Shown: positions 1-13,800 of the stretch, piece by piece
Layout: every line of letters begins with the position of its first letter
Position numbering within the stretch: the first letter of the stretch is position 1
DNA from: Chimonanthus salicifolius
Lineage: Eukaryota; Streptophyta; Magnoliopsida; Laurales; Calycanthaceae
Assembly: GCA_013350335.1 (NCBI GenBank)
Contig: CM023534.1
Coordinates: 992,001-1,056,000 of the forward strand
Direction of reading: 5' to 3'
Length of the DNA stretch: 64,000 nucleotides
Notes under the pieces: generated by a model
Database searches by the model: none
What the model was told of the DNA's origin: nothing
The model's input: the letters and a program-made list of their open reading frames with translations, nothing else
Made by a program: the position numbers and the translations under genes

Positions 1-567
1 TTCCTTAGCTGCTCACGAGCCTGCCACGCAACATTTGTGGGAAAGAACTGATCCTTGGGTTCAGCTTTTAAGGTTTCCCAACCAACAATCTTGGATTGGG
101 TTGTATCCTCAACTCTAGTATGCCACCAGAGTTTTGCGTCTCCTGACAAACACATTGAAGAGGTGCTAACTTGATTCCCCTCAGGTAAGTGGGTAGCAGT
201 AAAATGTTGCTCCATATCCCACATGAAGTTCTCTAACACTTTAGCACTGCGACCACCAGAAATAGGTTTCGGTTCAGGTACCTAAACCTTAGTGGTCAAT
301 TCGGCCGAGTGTCCTCGGAATGCACTCTTCAGAAGTGTAACCTCCTAAGACAGTGTCTGGCACTCTATCTGTATGGAACTGATCCTCTGATCATGGTCAA
401 AGTGATCAATCTCTGTTCAGCCGACCATGGAACCACCGATAAGTTCCAGATGCTCCAACTTTCTAGCCAATTCAGCCACTTGCTCAGCCAGATCTAGCCG
501 AGACATGAGCAAGTCAAGAGGCTCCTCAAACTTTCATCAACCGAATCTCCAAAGCTTTCGTGTTTGC
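1..567 (-). pseudogene. Ty3/gypsy gag fragment, left-edge truncated
   Basis: On the minus strand this encodes the gag of a Ty3/gypsy retrotransposon. The region from about 283 down to 1 is one open frame containing the retrotransposon gag-domain signatures FMWDMEQHF, LSGDAKLWW, WETLKAEPKDQF and AWQAREQL. Upstream, still on the minus strand, it begins with an ATG near 567 (MANTKALEIRLMKV) but is broken by several in-frame stops and at least one frame change, including a stop shortly before the PEPKPISGG segment. It is therefore a decayed copy. The rest of gag and all of pol would lie left of the window. It sits inside intron 22 of the IEF-like gene, in the same orientation. Confidence 0.8.
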
Positions 568-609
568 CATACCTCAAACAGGGATCGAATTCACACTTTG
601 ATACCCTTC

Positions 610-1370
610 TGTTACGAGTCCAGATGAGCCTTTTTTTAGAATCCTGATGGCACTGAAACCAAGTCTGTTGAGTCCACATAGTTGGGTGTGAAGTAAAAAG
701 AACCATATTAGCTTGTATATGAAGTTTCACCTCCATTTGATCATTCTCTCTCTTAATTTAAACTTTAAAAATAAATGACTCTATACTCATCAAAATTTAA
801 AGGCAAAGATTATATGGCTTAAATATAGTGAAACTTTATATACTCCATACCTATGTAATCACCTATCAAATGAACCCAATTATGTGAGATCCATCAACCA
901 TTTGATGGCATGTCTCGTTAGAGAGTTTCGCTTGGTGTGTCTCGCCAGTCAAACTCTAACCGCAACCCAACTGCAATCCATAGGTGATCCAAATTTCCAA
1001 TCGCAACTTGACCAGTTCACTCATGATCCACTCACGATCTGCGGGTGATCGAATTTCGTTCCAAATGCAACCTAACCAAGGTTCACTTCATGATCCACTT
1101 GTGATCAGCTTGTGATTTGATCACATTCCAACCGCGACCCAACTGCGGTTCACTTGTGATTCAATCCCAACTTGCCAAGGGACAGAACCAATCCATCCTG
1201 AATCCGTCCAGGTTTCATCCACGAACAGCTCTGAGCCTACCCAAGTCGGTCCAACTTGTCCATAGACTGTCCTGAACCCAACAAGGGCTGTATAGGATCT
1301 GTCCACAGCATCACTGTGCATCATCCGTCCGAACTCTGTCCGCGGGAAGCTCGATCAATGAGGTTCTTAC
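610..1370 (-). repeat. 5' LTR of the left-edge Ty3/gypsy element
   Basis: In the minus orientation this block begins TGTAAGAACC at 1370 and ends CGTAACA at 610. It is followed by GGTATCAAAG, which resembles the initiator-methionine tRNA primer-binding site TGGTATCAGAGC, and then by gag. The TGT...ACA ends and this order identify it as the 5' LTR (about 761 bp). The matching 3' LTR would lie outside the window, so the ends are inferred from motifs only. Confidence 0.6.
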
Positions 1371-1693
1371 AGCTGCCATCTATAGCAACATGCACAAACA
1401 TTGTATTTTTGTTTGTTATTCTAGTTCTATTTGCTTTCCTAATTTTTATTATTCTTTGGTACAAAATCCTATATTATTTTATTTTTACATTCAACAAGTA
1501 TCATCAAGCAAATACAGGTTAGTAAGAAAATAGACCATATTTATCGAAACAAGGTATCTCAAACATTGATTTCAAGGAGAAAATTAGGTGTTAAACCAAT
1601 GGTCCAAACACATATTCCAAAAGATGCAAAGATATTCAAAACCTGCAATGCATCTATTATGTAATATAAATACTAAGTAATAGGCCAGGATAC
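1371..1693. other. Intron 22 remainder, no recognised element
   Basis: AT-rich sequence between the Ty3 LTR and the donor of exon 22. I see no coding potential or repeat boundary in it. Confidence 0.5.
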
Positions 1694-1862
1694 TTGTGCG
1701 TTCCATGACTAGAAGCCGAATCGCTTCATTGACAAGTTGTATTGACTCCTCAAGGGCAGTGATGATATAGCTCCGAGCTATCGTATCAACCTGGAACCTG
1801 GAAATATACCAGCCTTGGGAAGTGATTGAGAGAGGATTGCAGCCAACTGACCATATCCAGTC
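1694..1862 (-). CDS. IEF: IEF-like exon 22 (last inside window)
   Basis: Residues 778-833, with [40 protein letters not shown] and [11 protein letters not shown]. It ends at donor ACAA|GTATCC with phase 1. The next exon should begin the segment equivalent to Arabidopsis TFKLFQSRERELMNKY; I could not find it between 1693 and 1, so it lies outside the window. Confidence 0.92.
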
Positions 1863-4800
1863 CTATCCATTCGACAACAAATACATAAATTAGCAAGAGT
1901 TGATTTGTAACACACACACAAAAAAAGAAGAAAAGGGAAAGCCAATAAGACAAATGATTGGACTTCAGAAGATAAAAATTAAGAAAAGGAAGAAACACAT
2001 TTGAAACTTTATAAAATTGAAATGTCATGAATTTTGACATCATTATAACATCATTCTCTTTTCAAGAGCTGAATCTGTCACCTATTTTGTTAGTTAAAAT
2101 AATATGACTGCCAATCATATCAAGAAACACACGTTGGGGAAACCAAACAAAACAAATGTTAACCAGTGGATCTGGAGGTAGTATTGCAATGGCACACACC
2201 ACTAAGAGTTGGGAGATGCATGCAGAAGGCAAATATAAAAATCATCATCATCATCATCAGAGCATTATCCCATCTATTTGGCATCGTGCTTTCTGAGCTC
2301 CATTTTCCACTCAATGAAAACTCATGATTCCCTGTGCTCAAAACCAGTTGATTTAGGTTATTGGCTCTCTCGATAGGCCCAAGAGTATTTAATTCTATAA
2401 AAGTTTTTGTTAATGCTAAAAAAAGTGTGCGCTTGCATGGTGTGGGAGCATAGAAGCTGACAAAAACCGACAACCATAAGAATGTGACACCCCACCTTCC
2501 AACTGCACTGTTGAATTGCACACATTTAGTTCTCTTCAACATTCAAATCTTGTCTAGGACAGTAGGAGAACCCAAATGACACACAGAAGAATTCACTAAA
2601 TATCTTCTATTCACACCAATAACATAATACAACTACCACCTAGAGACAAAAATTTAGGACAGAGAACTCTACATACTTCAATTGCAGTTTCATGGGCATG
2701 ACTGTAAACAAGGTGAAGGGGAAGTAAACCAGCTAGATGTTCAGCAGTAGCAGCTAAAGCAGCCTTTATAGGCCTCCTGCAAAAATAAAAAAGCTCAGTA
2801 CACAGTCACTTCTTTGTTTGACAATGTTAAATACTTGATAATAAGAGCCAAAGATTATAACCTCATGTCCCACAAGAGTGAGCGCCCATTACACTGAAGA
2901 TGGCTTTCCCAAGATGGCATGTCAGACTGAACAACAATGACCATATCTGAGAGAGCCTTCGCTTGATAATGTTTGTCCACCAATATCGGTTCATTATGAA
3001 TAAACCAAAATATCGGAACCTCCAGAGTGGACCTGCTATGTGAATGTGCACCTACATTGTTTAAGAAAAATGAAATTCATGTCCAGCATATAAGGACATC
3101 AAATGAATGGAACCTCCACAATACCTGACAGCTGCTATATCTACAAGATAGTTTACCTTTAAGTGAACTGTCACTCAACCTCCGCAACTGATGCTCGAGA
3201 ATGGAAGAGTCAAGATAAGCACGAACGGTTGACCTATAGGTTCCATTGACTAACAATAGTGGAACAGCTGCTGCACGTCGTGCAACAGAAAATGCCATTG
3301 CCAAAGCAGGATCCTCCGAAAGTGTCATCCTATGAACAAATATCAATATATACATGAAGAGACTTCTAAGGAAAACAAATCTTATTCGTCTTCTACATTC
3401 ACCCTCTTCCACTTTCCAATAAAAAAATGAAATTTTCTATAACAAGTGTTTTCAAAACCAAACCAAACCATGCAGTTCGATCTGGTTGAACCTAAACCGG
3501 TCACTAAGATGGTCTGCTCCTTAAATGGTTCGGTTTGTCCAAAAACAATTATGATTTTTATTTTTTATTTTTTTTCTTCCTTTCTTTCACTAAAAACATA
3601 GTTTTTCATTGTTTACTATTATGGTATCAAAATTGCAATATGATTTTAAATCTTTCATATTTTTTTGGCAATTCATTTCTAAATATAACAGTCTATTATG
3701 TTATTATGATGTTACACTAACATTATGGGTAAAAGTGGTTTAACTCAATAGTTGAACCTAATCAAACCAACTGTGATAGAAAATGGTTTAATAAACAGTT
3801 GAAAAACATTGTCTATGACAAGCTCAGGGCATCGAATCAGGCTGCAATAGGATCAAATTGGGGCTATAATTAACAAATAATATCAAGCTGCAACTATTAT
3901 TTGCAAAGAAATGCAGACACAATAATTCATCATAACTGTATCAAGATAAAAAAAAACTCATCCCAAAATCATAAAAGAATTCTTTACAAATAAATAAAAT
4001 CTTGAACCCATCATAGACAATTAGGGATGGCAATTTAGCATGAAAATCCAAAAGCCCGACAAGCCCAACCTGAGAAAAACAGGGCTTGGGCTTGGACATA
4101 TCAATGCTCAAGCCCGAAGCCCAATACTGGCCCGAACATTTTAGGTATAATTTTATATTTTAAATACATATATCAAAATCAACCATAGAGATTGAAAATA
4201 AACTTGATGAGCTACAAATGGACCAAATTTCATTTCAAAACTCAATTTATAACTACTTGACCTTAGTAGCCAAAGTCACCAGGTGTTCTTTCCTTCAATT
4301 TTTTAAAAGATGTTACGTGACTTTGATTACTATGATCAAGTGGCTCTAAATTGATTTTTGTGTTGAATAATTATCTACAATCAATCATACAACTAATAAG
4401 ATGTCTTTCCAAAATTAGATGATTTAGGTCAACTCTGTCTTGAAGTGGGTCTCAAAACACCTTACGTGTCTTGAAGTGGATCCCACAATAAGCCTTTTTC
4501 CAAGCAAGGGTTGGCGTGTGGTCCCAGGTATCTTGTTGGTGGAGGAATAGGTCCACCATAGACTTGACTAAATAAGTACTCAGAGTTGCCCGACCAAACA
4601 AGCTCGTCATCCTCCCCAAGAGAAACAAGAAATTCTCCCAATTGGGTGACCAAATCATCTTTACTCTCAACCTTGAAAGATCTAAGGTTTCGCCTAAAGT
4701 CCAAATTCCATGACAGGTGGCTGCCTACAATTCTGTAGCAGTATCGTATAAGGTTGACTTGTTCCTAGCTATCTTGAACAACCTAGTGAACAAATCCTTT

Positions 4801-7800
4801 AGCGGCCTATCCCCCAATCAAAGGTCGTTCCACAAGAAGGTCCAATCCCCTCTCCCAACTAGAAATCTAGAATTGCTTTGTACAACCTTCCAATTACAGA
4901 ATATCCTTGAACATCCACCACGCTTTAACTGTTGGCGAACCAAACCTTTCAACATTTTCTCCTAGAGCCCACCCACAATTACTCTCCAAGCCATATCTAG
5001 CAGATAGCATCTTTCTCCACAATAAGTTGTAGGAGGTTCTGAGTTCAAGTCTCACTCTTAACATATAAGGGCCACTCCCCCTAGTTTTATCCAGTGTGTG
5101 TGGATAGGGAGGCTTGCACATGCCCTAAGGACTTAGTCAGGTGCTCTAAGAGGCCTGGATACCTTGGACTTCGAAAAACTATCTCCTAAACGCCAACTCC
5201 AGTTTACAAAGAAGTGCATGGTTTCTAACTCTAAGGGGAACCATACCTAGCCCGCCCTTTGGTGTTGGTTTGACCACTTCATCCCACTTCACTAAATGAA
5301 TCCTCTTTTTCGCCTCCATATGAATTTCCTGAACATCTGCTCTATTCTCCTTGCAACCCCAACTGGTGTTTCAAAGATGAATAAGTAGTAAGTAGGAAGG
5401 TTCATTAATACTGATATAATCAAGGTTAGATGTTCCCCCAAAGATAGAAATCTCCTACCCCACCCCTCTAACCTCCTTTCTACTTTCTCTATAATAGGTG
5501 CCCAGGAACGTTTGAGCCTTGGGTTTCCCCCCACCGGTAAACCTCGATAAATGAGGGTTTTTTAGTTCATTATTAACTTTTCACAATATAATTGGATTAT
5601 ATTCTGGTCTTATACTTTTGGGAGTTGGAGCATTGAAATTTGGACTCTAATGAACTAATTATATAAAATTCACTTAATATTGAATGAAAGTTGGAGAATT
5701 GCTCATATAATTACATTTTAGATATATTTTACGGTATTTCATATATTAAATATTTTTGAGAGAAAACACTTGTGAATCTTACGATTTACGATACACGATT
5801 TGCGGTTTAAGATGTATAACGATTTTATGATACAATTCGATTTTCACATCATTGATCTGAACAGTTAGTATTTAATGAATTTTAATATTTAAAAAAAAAA
5901 TGGACTAGGTGTACACACAAAACATATATATGGCTAAACAGGCTAAAAAGCTTGAAGAGTCTTGTTGGCTTATTCCATTAGCTAGAGCTTGCTTGTTTAG
6001 CTAAATGAGCTAATAAAATAAGCCTGAGCCTAGCCAGTCAAGCTATTTTACGTGTTCATACCTATTTGTTTGTGACGGGTTCAGTACATGAACAGGCCTA
6101 AACACCTATACTGCTTTGTGCTTAGTGTTGAGCTTTGACTCAAGCTTTAGGCTTTTGGGCTTGAGCATGTATAAGCCCAGGCCCAAACCGATTACCAATC
6201 ACACTTAACTCATAAATTCAAGCCTCAGCCCAGTTTGTAATAGGATTGAAATTTGATGCTCAAGCTTGCATTATCTTGAGCCAAGATTTTCGGGCTTTTG
6301 GGCCAAATTACGATCCCTAGTTGTCATCCTCCCACCACCTTTATATAGCATAGAAATACCTCTTCATAGAGTCACATTAATTTGGCTTTGAATAGAGTAG
6401 GGGCCCATGACTCTAACATGGCACCGAAGTAGTTGGGTAATGGTCAATGATGGCTAAAAACCATATCAAATGGAGCAGCCTAGATCCAACAAAAGTTAAA
6501 TATGCAGCCAATACCATTCACAGAGAACCCATCAATCCTTGACATAACAGGTCTTCTCAGCCACTTCACCATGTGAAGAATTCACCTCCCAAAGGAAGGT
6601 TAACTAAATGATGGTTAATCTAGTCCGAGATATCCTTCATAGATCTAGAGAATGCCCGTCTCATTGAAATTAGAAATATGCACCTTCCCTCCTTCATGAC
6701 TAAATCGGACTTGATTGAAATCCCTACAGCACGCCATGGATAGTCCCTTCAGGAGCAAAGATGGTCAAAGATGGTACAGTTCCTACCAAAGAACACACTC
6801 AGATTGTTGTAATAAAGCCCCTAATAGATGATAGTAGCCATGTCAGATTTATGTTAAGGTCTTCTGGCACGACTATGACAAGTGAGAGGAAATGAGCATC
6901 CATGAAAGCACCAATAATCTCCTATCAGATATCCGTCGATCTTTCTGTTTAGTTTTTATCCAAATCTTTACTGCTCACGTCCCCTACATTTAACTGGCAT
7001 TTAATATACCTTCCCATCCTATACATTATCTCTTCATTTATTGCAACTTATTTTTAATTTTTCATCTTTAATACAGATTACATGATCGTTTTCCTTCGAT
7101 ATTACCACTCCACTCCACACTGCAATTCCTCTCAGTGAATGGTATATGGCTATCAAGTTGGTATCTGCTATTCAATCAAACTGTGATGACCTGACCCGGA
7201 GTAGCGGGCCAATTGAATCGGGTAAAACTAAAATAGTAAATGGGTCTCTTGATTGTGTAGTGTGAAATTATATGTTATTTTTTTCTTTTATTTTTATTGT
7301 TTAAAATAAAATAAATAAACACACAAAAACCTAAAATTTAATTAATTTAGGTTCCCCAATGCACACACCTTTTTTCCTTAATTATAAATTTATGAATTTA
7401 CCCGCTTCGAGTTGAGATTAAATTAATAAAAATTTAAATTATCAAATTAGATTTTAATTTGCAAAGTTAAGAATTTTAATTAGAATTTTAATCCCACTTA
7501 TGATAGGAGTTAAATAAATAACTTACCCGTGTGGGCCCCTTGGAGACCCACACCTTAAATGCTTTCTACTCCTTCCCTTAATATTTTACACGGTGCTTTC
7601 CTCTTGCTTTCCTTTTCTTTTCTTCCCTTTTCCTTCCCCCCTTTCTAACGGTAGCCTCCAAATCCCTAAATTACCGATTGAAATTTCCCCCAAATTCAAC
7701 CTTCCTTCTTCTCTCCTTCTTCAAGACGGAAACCCCCTCTCCATCGAATCCTCTTCCGTCTCCATCTCTCAATCCCAAGATTTTCAGAATAATCTCGCCG

Positions 7801-10800
7801 ACCCTATCTTGTATAAATCCACGCGATTCTAGCCAAGCTCTTCTTCGCATCTCTTGATCCCGGTGTTGCTCCGTCTTCTCCTTCCTCTTTCTTCCTTCAG
7901 CTGTCTGCCACTCTTCTCATCAGCCTCCGTCGCGATCGTCCCTCTCGTCGAGTTGTCGCTTTTAGCTGGGGTTCCTGTTGAGTCGAGTTGCATCTCGATT
8001 TCTTCTAGTCGTCGTCCCATTGCCTACCTTTGCTGCCCAGTTCAGACTTGAAACACCATCGGTAAGCCCCTTGTTCCATTGTTTCGTTCCTCAGGTCCCA
8101 TCCCTTTCCTTATTTCTAATTCCATCAAAATATCCTTAGAGGCTCTTGAACCTAGATTCAGGCTAGCATGCTTGTAAACCCTTTGTTGGGCTTGATTCTT
8201 ATGCCTTGACCGATTAATACCCCTTAAGCATACATGTTTTCCTTCATGCCTTGACTGTGAGGTCTTGGTGGCTAGTCAGTAACTCACCTTTATGGACGTC
8301 TATGCACTGTTGTTGCTTAAACCAACTCTTCATTTTGGAAAGCATTCAAGATCTTTTGCTACCATGACCCACATATTAAATGAACTATTATCTTCAATGG
8401 GGCATTATTGTGGGAATTCATGACCAAAATTTCAGATGTAGACCAGATCAGCTAGGGGCCTTTGGGGGTGGGCTACTAATGTAAATTGTTCAATTGATTT
8501 CATTTTGACAAAATATTTGATGATGTAGATTGTTTTTTGAAAGTTATTTTTCTCTCCATTTAATATTATGTTTTGGATTTACAACCTTACTTTTTATACT
8601 TTTCTCATTTTACTGAGGTACTCAAGGATTTAAATCGCTTCTTGTTGTCTATGTATTCCGCTAGTTTGAACTTCAATCAAAATTATTACTTTAATAAGAA
8701 ATTATTTTAGATGACCTTATTATTTTCATCACTAATATAGTTTTCATTAAGCATGATTTTCAATGTTTTTTTCCTCCACTCATCCAACGGTTGTCTTTGT
8801 AATTGTTATCATTTCATTAAGTTAAATTATTTAATATGTTAAAGTTATAACTCTAGTTATCTATTTTCTTATTTTATTTTGAGTAAAATTATTAGTAAAC
8901 TTAAAAGAGCAGTTACTTATTGCTTAGACAAGATTTTAATTGTCTTGTTAGCATGAAGTCAAATTAGGTATGGTTGACCATGCCATGTTTAGATTCAGCC
9001 TTCACCTTTAACCTTGAATCTTAGGATGACCGTAGATTATAGTTGGGACAGAAACATACCTGACATTTATTTAATATGAACTATTAAGAGGGACTTAATA
9101 ATTCATGTGTTAATGGTACTTGGAACCTTTAAATAAATGTGCAGCACTTCCCGGGCGTTCTATTGATTGATTTCAAGTAGGAACGCGCTTTGATTCATCA
9201 CCTACACTTCGCGAGCTTTTTAGGTGAGGGAAAATAATACTTTGTACCTTTACCGAGCATGAAAATTCTCTATGTTATTTGTATGATTGAGTAATATAAA
9301 AGAATATTGTATGGCATATATTTGGAATATAATATTGGATCTAGGAAATAAACTGAGTTATATTTTAGAATAGTGGTTGTAGTCTGGTGCTTACTCACAG
9401 TAATGTAAGGGATTTGGCTAAGTGTTCTAATGGCCGTGAGGGGACTCAGGTTGCCCGGATAAATGGAAACCAACTATTAGCCTTATTGAAAGATCCAATA
9501 ATTATGTTCGAATTGGTTGAATGTTAGGTTAATTATTATGATGTGATAAGTGATGTTCTTGAGGTTGATTTATAATATTGTTATCATAATGATAATGCTG
9601 TAATATAATTTATTCCTTTGTACATGTGATATTATTGGAGTTAGTTTTGATGCTTAAAATATGTACATGATGTTTATGTCAAATTGAGATTATAATCATG
9701 TTTGGAATGATGGCAATGATGTTACTCATGGCATGTTAATATGATTCATAACATGTAGCATGATGATAGAGATGATGCATAGTAGACATGGCATTGAGCA
9801 TGTCATCTTCATATTCATGGGATGGGTATGGAGGTGTTGGCCGTGATATTTTATGATGACCACGACGGTGGTAATTTCAGGCCTCGCTTTTAGTGAGAAG
9901 TACCACACATGTGGTAGGTTTGGTGTTTAGGCAATGCAAGATCACGAAGACTGATATTTGGTGGTAGTTGTGTTATGTAGGCCCCATTTGATATAGGAAG
10001 TACCACTTTTGGTAAGTTATAGGCCTCGCTTCGGCGGGATGGCCACCAAATACAGTGAGTATGTTGTGGAGGAATGAGACATTGAACATTGCATTGAGCA
10101 TTGTGCATTGCATGGCATAATGCATGGATATTAAAAGCATATTATTTAATTATGTTTTAAGTTCATATTTATAGAGAATAATGGTGATATTATGTTGGGT
10201 ATGAATTATTGTATTCCTTCACTAGGCTTGGAGCTCACACCCCTTACATTGCAGGTAACCCTCTGGATTTAGGATTGGATGACAACGTTGAAAACTAGAA
10301 GTTACTATGGATGAATATTTAAATTCCTACCTAGGTGTTGGACTATGTTGATTGAGTTAATTATTGGATGCTTTTTATTCTTTGAGACTTGATTATTTGA
10401 TACAAATAATTTGAGAAATTTGAGATTTATTAGTTAGCTTTATTTTATGAAATGGGATGTGAGTAGTGAGATTAAATGTGATGTCGATGATAGATGTTAT
10501 TTATTTCATATTGTCGATGACATTATGATTTATGCAATGTGTAAATTGGGCTTGAAGCATTTGATGGCTTCATTATTTCATTTATAATCTTAAAAAACTA
10601 TATACTTATTTTCCCCCAGCCACAAATCTGTGATGTAAGGCCCATTAGATGTGTGACGTGGTGGGTGACGCCTGTTCAGCCTGCAGTTAAGTGGGCCACA
10701 ACCCGTTTAGGCTGTAAAAAGGGGCGGGGCGTTACACAAATACACACAAGACTCCTCATGCCTTAATCATATTTATAGATGTCATTAACTCAGTCGTGTT

Positions 10801-13800
10801 CATCAGTCCAATTTGGATCAAACTTTGGGTATGAACCAATACACTGGTCAATGGATGACTTGGTTGAAATAAGGAAACGAAGGTGCAATAGACCAGTTTT
10901 GGAGCAACAATTATATGCTCAGTATCATAAGGATCTAGTATTAATGGCGATGACAATAGAAAAGGATAAAAGATGGAGCAATCAAATACATACATGTGTT
11001 GACTAAACATAACTTTTTGTGAAGGCACCAACAAAGATGAAAGGCCATCCATGAGAGATTTGAGTTCCAAGGGTAATTGTTTGGCATGCCTTACTTTCTG
11101 CACCAATAACAACATGATGAATAATGAGTAGTTTAACCATGGTGAAGATCGACTTTCTTGGGGAAAAATAATGTGTTAAACCTGTTGAACAATAGCATAC
11201 CACTTATATATGTCTGCATAACAACAACAATAGCATACCTCTTGTGTTATGAAAAACAACTGAAAAGATATCTTCTCATAGTAATGATATGCCCCCTCAG
11301 AAACTGAAGGTGAAATGATGTGCCTCATAGACCCCCATAGCGTAGCACCTAGATGAGCAAGAAAAGAATCGCGAGCAACAGTGTAGTTTTGGAAATCCTG
11401 CAAGCATACAGAAGTTGTTATAAAGTTACATCATTTTGTCCAATATCACGATTTCTTGAATTTTTTTTTTGAATGGAAATAATTATGGCAACAACATTGC
11501 AAGCACTGTAACCAAAATCTTAAAATATACAACTTAAACCTTAAAATAAGATTAGAATATTATGGAGAAACTATTTTAAACCTTTGATAAATTTTGCCAC
11601 AATTGGCATGAGTTTCCTTTTCCTGAAATTGTTCCTTATGCTTCAAACTTTCTTCAAGGCTTTCCGAAAAAACATATTTTTTCTAACCACTATCAATCTA
11701 AGAAGCACTATATTTGAGCCACCTATATATCAATTAGGGAGGTTGAGATCCAAAGGTCCTTTCATGAGAAGTGGACTACAATCAAAAGTTCAAAGACTTT
11801 CATTTGAAACACACAGTATATCCAAATGCACACCATTTTTTATCATGAAAGGTTTGATTTGTCTTGCTTTTAAATTACAAATCAGAATGTAGAAATTAGA
11901 ACTTAGAATCAGAAGATAGCATAGCAGATAATGGATGAAGGCTTCAAAGATAATAAATGAAAAAAATGATATGTATAGAATTTATAATCTTACAATTTTA
12001 TATTTTATATACAATTTCACCTATTATATGACTTTGTGGCCCAATTTGATTTTCAGAATATTGATTGGACACATATTACAGTCATTACCAAACTCTCAAA
12101 TGCATAACAGAAGTAGCACGTTACAAAAGTTAATGCATTTTCTAACAATCCAGCCCCATGTTCTCAAAGAATTTAGTTGAAAAGAAACGTTTTCAAGCAC
12201 ACCTCATAAGTATCACTAAACAAGTTCCAATTCTCCATTCGCTTCAGTGCATCCATGGCCTTTTTCTTATGACTTTCATCATATTCACCACTATCAAAAG
12301 CCTCAAGCTCAGTCCTCAAATCCCGCATCCTCTCATCAAGCTCTAGAATCATCAACATAGACAGATGTATACAGTTAGCAACAACAATTGGCATGAGATA
12401 TTATATGAACTGTGGTTTGCCCATATAAGTCTGCATTCTCCTACAGATATACTCCACCAAGACATCCTTTTTTTTTTCTCTATTAATATATTTTTTTCTG
12501 TGACTGCTAAACAAAAGCGTGATAGAGTCTGACAAGGGTGTGATGTCGGACTCGGCAAACCAAAAAAAGGACATAGGGACTTGGCAATGTATTTAAATTT
12601 AAATTAATTATATATGCAAAGAAGGTGCAAAATTAACACTGATAAAAGTTACATACTAGCTTAGCTTTGCTCTGAACAATCAAGTGACAAACATATCTTT
12701 TAATTAGGTCAAGAGAAAGGTGTGCTGATATTTTAGTGTGTGTGCGCGCGCGTGTGTGTGTGCAGTGGACCCGAAAAAGATATGAATGAAAAGAACAGAC
12801 TCGGGTGAGTCTGCCGTGAGATAGAGAAAGAGAGCGAACACTGAAACTGATTCGAGGTGGTCTCCTCCTCCTGTTTGAGTTTCTTTTGGGTAAAAATTCC
12901 GTCCTTTCTTCTTATTTCTCATTCCAAATATAAGAGCCCTATCCTAAATTGGAGGAGGAGATTATAAGTGATGAGAAGGGAAAAGAAAATACAAATTTCA
13001 AATTCAAACTAGGTCCTATCTAATCTAATAGATCAAATTGATTCAAAAATCTAATCTGTCAGCTTAAGCAAGCTAATGCCTATCCAAGAAGATGCCTATC
13101 AGAAGATCCAGCCGAAATTTCCTCTTATGAGTCGCCAATCCCTGAGTCACTGAGGCACACAACATTCCCCTCTAGTGAAAACCATCGTCGTCCGCGACGA
13201 CGAAATCGGGTTATTTTGTCTACATACGGTTTCATGCGGCTTTGAGCTTGTTCTAAATTATCTTTTAGAGTTTGCAAAGCTTTAGCTCGGCTTCGCAACT
13301 TCAAGTCCACAGATTCCAATTGGGTAGTGCCTTTGACAAACGAAACAAGCCGAGGTGGTGGTTGTTTCTTGCACTTCTTGGCCATCTCGACTTCCATAAT
13401 TCTCAGTTCAGACACTCCATCACCTTGCCAAGTGTAAGATCGGTCTGTTGTTTGAAAGGCCATCGTGAGGCGTTGGAAATCCCAAGTAATGGGTCCCAAC
13501 GTTCTAAGCCATTGTGCACCTAACACCACCTCACACCCTCCCAAAGGAAGGACATAAAATTTAGCTATGACGTCTAAACCTTGGACAGACAGCTTGATAT
13601 CCTTGCACATTCCCTGGCACTTAATACGCTCGCCATTAGCTACAACCACATCAAAGGGCTGATCGGAGATGCTGTGGAGACGAGACCTGCTTGCCACCCG
13701 AAGGGTGATGAAATTATGGGTGCTACCTGAGTTGATCAAAACCATAACGGGTATTTGCCCAACAAAACCCTTCACACGCACAGTCTGAGGTGCATGACCA

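Larger units (their letters stand above)
4015..6325. mobile_element. TIR-bounded DNA-transposon-like composite
   Basis: The ends are inverted repeats: GACAATTAGGGATGGCAATTT at the left and the complement of AAATTACGATCCCTAGTTGTC at the right, about 17 of 21 positions matching. A second inverted match, AAAAGCCCGA, lies just inside each end. The non-LINE flanks (4.02-4.44 and 5.55-6.3 kb) are full of GGGCTTGAGC/AAGCCC motifs, as in plant hAT-like non-autonomous elements. A LINE fragment carrying a SINE occupies the middle. I could not find an unambiguous target duplication. Confidence 0.42.

Noticed and set aside
1750..1830. Possible frameshift or cryptic acceptor in exon 22 at the repeated TTCCAGGTTCCAGGTT
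   Set aside because: Reading the full sequence keeps one frame ([15 protein letters not shown]), so exon 22 is continuous.
4980..5060. tRNA-gene-like B boxes here and in the copies at 52.7 and 59.9 kb
   Set aside because: No full cloverleaf can be drawn and the three sequences share a non-tRNA body. They fit SINEs better than tRNA genes.
7593..8051. Open frames of 60-80 aa on both strands
   Set aside because: They lie inside the putative solo LTR in a CT-rich leader-like stretch and show no protein family.
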